Below are positions 47,301 to 48,247 of a stretch of 48,247 nucleotides of DNA, piece after piece. Within the stretch, counting starts at the first letter, position 1; each line of letters begins with the position of its first letter. The DNA is from an uncultured Veillonellaceae bacterium (GTDB lineage: Bacteria; Bacillota; Negativicutes; Selenomonadales; Selenomonadaceae): the NCBI GenBank assembly GCA_900315615.1, contig OMZT01000021.1:1-48247 (forward strand), written 5' to 3'. A program made the position numbers and the translations under genes. The notes under the pieces are model-generated. The model ran no database searches. It had not been told where the DNA came from and saw nothing but the letters and a program-made list of their open reading frames with translations.

Positions 47301-48100
47301 AGCCATTACCTGCTACAAGGTATAAAGACGAAATAGCAAGACGCTTCGATTGGCATTATAACAGCTATGGGATAGAGGATGTTCCGGCAAAGCTTTCTGT
47401 TACCGAAATGAAACAACGGTTCCGCTTATATGAAGAAGATGGGCTAACTGTTAAGCTCCTTGACTCATCAGGATATGACAGCTCATTGCACGGTGAGTCT
47501 CTCCCGGCCGAAAGACGCATTCGAGATGGAATATTCAAAAGGCCAGCCTTCATGCAAGAAAATCAGAGAATGACAGGCACTGAATATGGTACTATGATTC
47601 ATAGTATAATGCAGCACTTAAATCTGGATGGAGACCTTAGCGCTGAGGGTATCTACGAACAGGCTGTTCGTATGGCAGAAAGAGAGATCATAGATTCAAA
47701 GCATTTGGATATGGTACCGACTGCAATGATCGAAAATTTCTTTCAATCTGATATAGGAAAGAGCATGCTCGGATCAAACGAAGTATATAGGGAACTACCA
47801 TTCAGCAGGCTATTGGATGCGAGAAATTTCTATCCCGATGCAAAGCAGGGCACAGGTATATTCACGCAGGGAGTGATCGATACACTTTTCGCTGTAGAAG
47901 ACGGCTTCGCCCTTATCGACTATAAGACAGATAAGGATACGAATCCCATACATGCAAAGGAACGGTACGAATTACAGATTGCATTGTATAGTGAAGCTGT
48001 TGAGCACCTTTTGCATAGACCGATAAAAGAAGCTTATCTATATATGATACATAATGGCTCATTCATAAAGATGCCAACAGAATTTACAAATCGTTCTTGA
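44357..48100 (+). CDS. addA: ATP-dependent helicase/nuclease subunit A
   Basis: AddA (1247 aa) is the UvrD-like helicase plus nuclease subunit of AddAB. Visible motifs: Walker A AAAGSGKT (22-29), TFTRAAAAEMRSRIE, the motif II region MIDEYQDTNEIQ, DVKQSIYRFRLAEP, MTIHKSKGLEFPVVF and ELRVLYVAMTRAREKL. The C-terminal nuclease domain has GTEYGTMIHSIMQHL and LIDYKTDKD (D1188, K1190), with a later YELQIALYSEAV. All are intact. ATG 44357 overlaps the addB stop and is preceded by AAGGGGGTGG, giving coupled expression. The stop codon region contains the -35 box of the following tRNA promoter. Confidence 0.97.
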   Translation: MNWSDAQWKAIETKGKNMLVAAAAGSGKTAVLVQRIINNILNGVYSIDEILVVTFTRAAAAEMRSRIEAKLSEEIIRNPDNELAARQIILLGNASISTIDSFCQRIIRSHIDKVDFDPRFRVGSTEELDLMKQDVLEELFEQLYNEVDPGFLALVDRYGSAKNGDQKLYEMVLKTADFLTSQPFPELWLKNKEALFNISNDREFNRSSWAKESILSVRYELLMLYIKMEQLAKSAEEAAPESSEILRQDAEYIKELMAAAGSGWDTLYDKFQGNVSGLSGTAKWGKLDESVKKYFSGGRQKIKKDLKKLQEKYFSETPSEMSDDIKLIQPVIHAFSELVMKFYESFQTAKRERAIVDFSDLEHSALKLLISQDAEDGELVPGEIAIELSQKYKEIMIDEYQDTNEIQDAILYLLNNGHDFFAVGDVKQSIYRFRLAEPGIFMEKYNSYPCKEGCMRVDLSKNFRSRREILSAINFVFAQMMISQSMEIDYDADAALYPGFDYPECEQRLSPEAEIAIIDLGGKNDQKDREENDDDSINALPLEQQGIYISRRIHEMMSAGTKVWDKDANMYRDIEYRDIVVLMRSAKKSGQILLEAMRNEGIPVYAENESGYFEAGEVRVMLDLLSIIDNAQQDIPLTAVMTSEIGGFTVTEAGHIRSCCSDGSMMDALMYAVNAESSVRKGIRHKASVFLRRLDRWRDMARHTGVPELIDTLYRETRWYDYVGGLPGGLLRQANLRMLRDRALDYEKTSFRGLYRFLRFIEKMRDSGTDLSVGRTLSETENVVRIMTIHKSKGLEFPVVFIADMGKGFNMADATKPQVLLDKELGFGPYITDLEKSIRYPSFARNAISARINRESKAEELRVLYVAMTRAREKLIMVAALKDIRSKADVWCICTERMPIAMPAGVPLAAKNSFDWVAAAVSRHEDGAAIRELTMMPIRYVRPDYDDESHWKIDIIPAESLNKSIKDENHAQPIFDAIKKMEPLPATRYKDEIARRFDWHYNSYGIEDVPAKLSVTEMKQRFRLYEEDGLTVKLLDSSGYDSSLHGESLPAERRIRDGIFKRPAFMQENQRMTGTEYGTMIHSIMQHLNLDGDLSAEGIYEQAVRMAEREIIDSKHLDMVPTAMIENFFQSDIGKSMLGSNEVYRELPFSRLLDARNFYPDAKQGTGIFTQGVIDTLFAVEDGFALIDYKTDKDTNPIHAKERYELQIALYSEAVEHLLHRPIKEAYLYMIHNGSFIKMPTEFTNRS

Positions 48101-48125
48101 CAGTATAATCGTAAGATGATACAAT
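48097..48125 (+). promoter_or_regulatory. Promoter of tRNA-Leu
   Basis: TTGACA (48097-48102) and TACAAT (48120-48125) are separated by 17 bp. The -35 box overlaps the addA stop codon (48098-48100), so the tRNA has its own promoter inside the end of the gene. The tRNA begins about 36 bp after the -10 box. Confidence 0.85.
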
Positions 48126-48161
48126 GAGACACGTTGATTCAGTGATGAGCTGTTTGTCAAC

Positions 48162-48247
48162 GCCGGAGTGGCGGAATTGGCAGACGCAGCAGACTCAAAA
48201 TCTGCCGTTGGCAACAACGTGCCGGTTCAAGTCCGGCCTTCGGCACC
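48162..48247 (+). tRNA. tRNA-Leu (anticodon CAA)
   Basis: The acceptor arm GCCGGAG (48162-48168) pairs with CTTCGGC (48238-48244, one G-T pair), then discriminator A and CC at the window edge; the final A of CCA is just outside. The anticodon arm GCAGA/TCTGC holds the loop CTCAAAA with anticodon CAA, which reads UUG. A long variable arm (CGTTGGCAACAACG region) is the class II feature expected of leucine tRNA. The T-arm GGTTCAAGTCC is intact. Confidence 0.96.

Overview
The window looks like a chromosome segment of a diderm Firmicute (class Negativicutes, probably Selenomonadaceae-like). An RND efflux operon, which needs an outer membrane, sits beside Firmicute-type genes: AddAB, HisZ with short HisG, a YerC/TrpR-like regulator beside the his operon, and a CBS-containing Mn-pyrophosphatase. 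TTG starts preceded by good Shine-Dalgarno sites are common. The taxonomic call is inference from gene content; no 16S or marker search was possible.

Region 1 (1 to about 7250) is the packaging and head-gene end of a prophage and is visibly more GC-rich than the chromosome. It holds a small HTH regulator (possibly frameshifted), three short ORFs, the terminase small and large subunits, portal, an SPP1 gp7/MuF-type head protein, an unknown protein and a scaffold-like protein. The scaffold is the last phage gene: its frame runs into AT-rich unrelated sequence near 7240, and no capsid, tail, lysis or integrase gene follows. The prophage therefore looks deleted or truncated on this side. The most notable element is the MuF protein. 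Its C-terminus carries an HExxH zincin-like domain of lower GC content, and it is followed by an overlapping gene for a 95-100 aa protein and then a terminator. This is the layout of a phage-borne polymorphic toxin with its immunity protein.

Region 2 (7513-14000) is an accessory or envelope block: a CYTH protein, a nitroreductase, a divergent lipoprotein-like gene, and an adaptor plus RND pump pair without a TolC gene. Region 3 (14000-30400) is housekeeping: M16C peptidase, dapA, a 37-kDa nucleoid-associated protein, a PLP-dependent methionine gamma-lyase-like protein, CBS-type Mn-pyrophosphatase, pcrA, ligA, alaS and an orphan HlyD-type adaptor. Several units have clear -35/-10 promoters and intrinsic terminators.

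Region 4 (30540-40060) is a near-complete histidine operon behind a consensus promoter: TrpR-like regulator, hisZ, an HD-domain hydrolase, hisG, hisD, hisC, hisB, hisH, hisA, hisF, hisIE and a SagB-type nitroreductase. Only a histidinol-phosphate phosphatase is missing among the usual steps. Region 5 (40100-48247) holds a YgjP/WLM-type metallopeptidase-like gene, addB and addA (double-strand break repair) and a tRNA-Leu(CAA) whose promoter overlaps the addA stop codon; the window ends inside its CCA tail.
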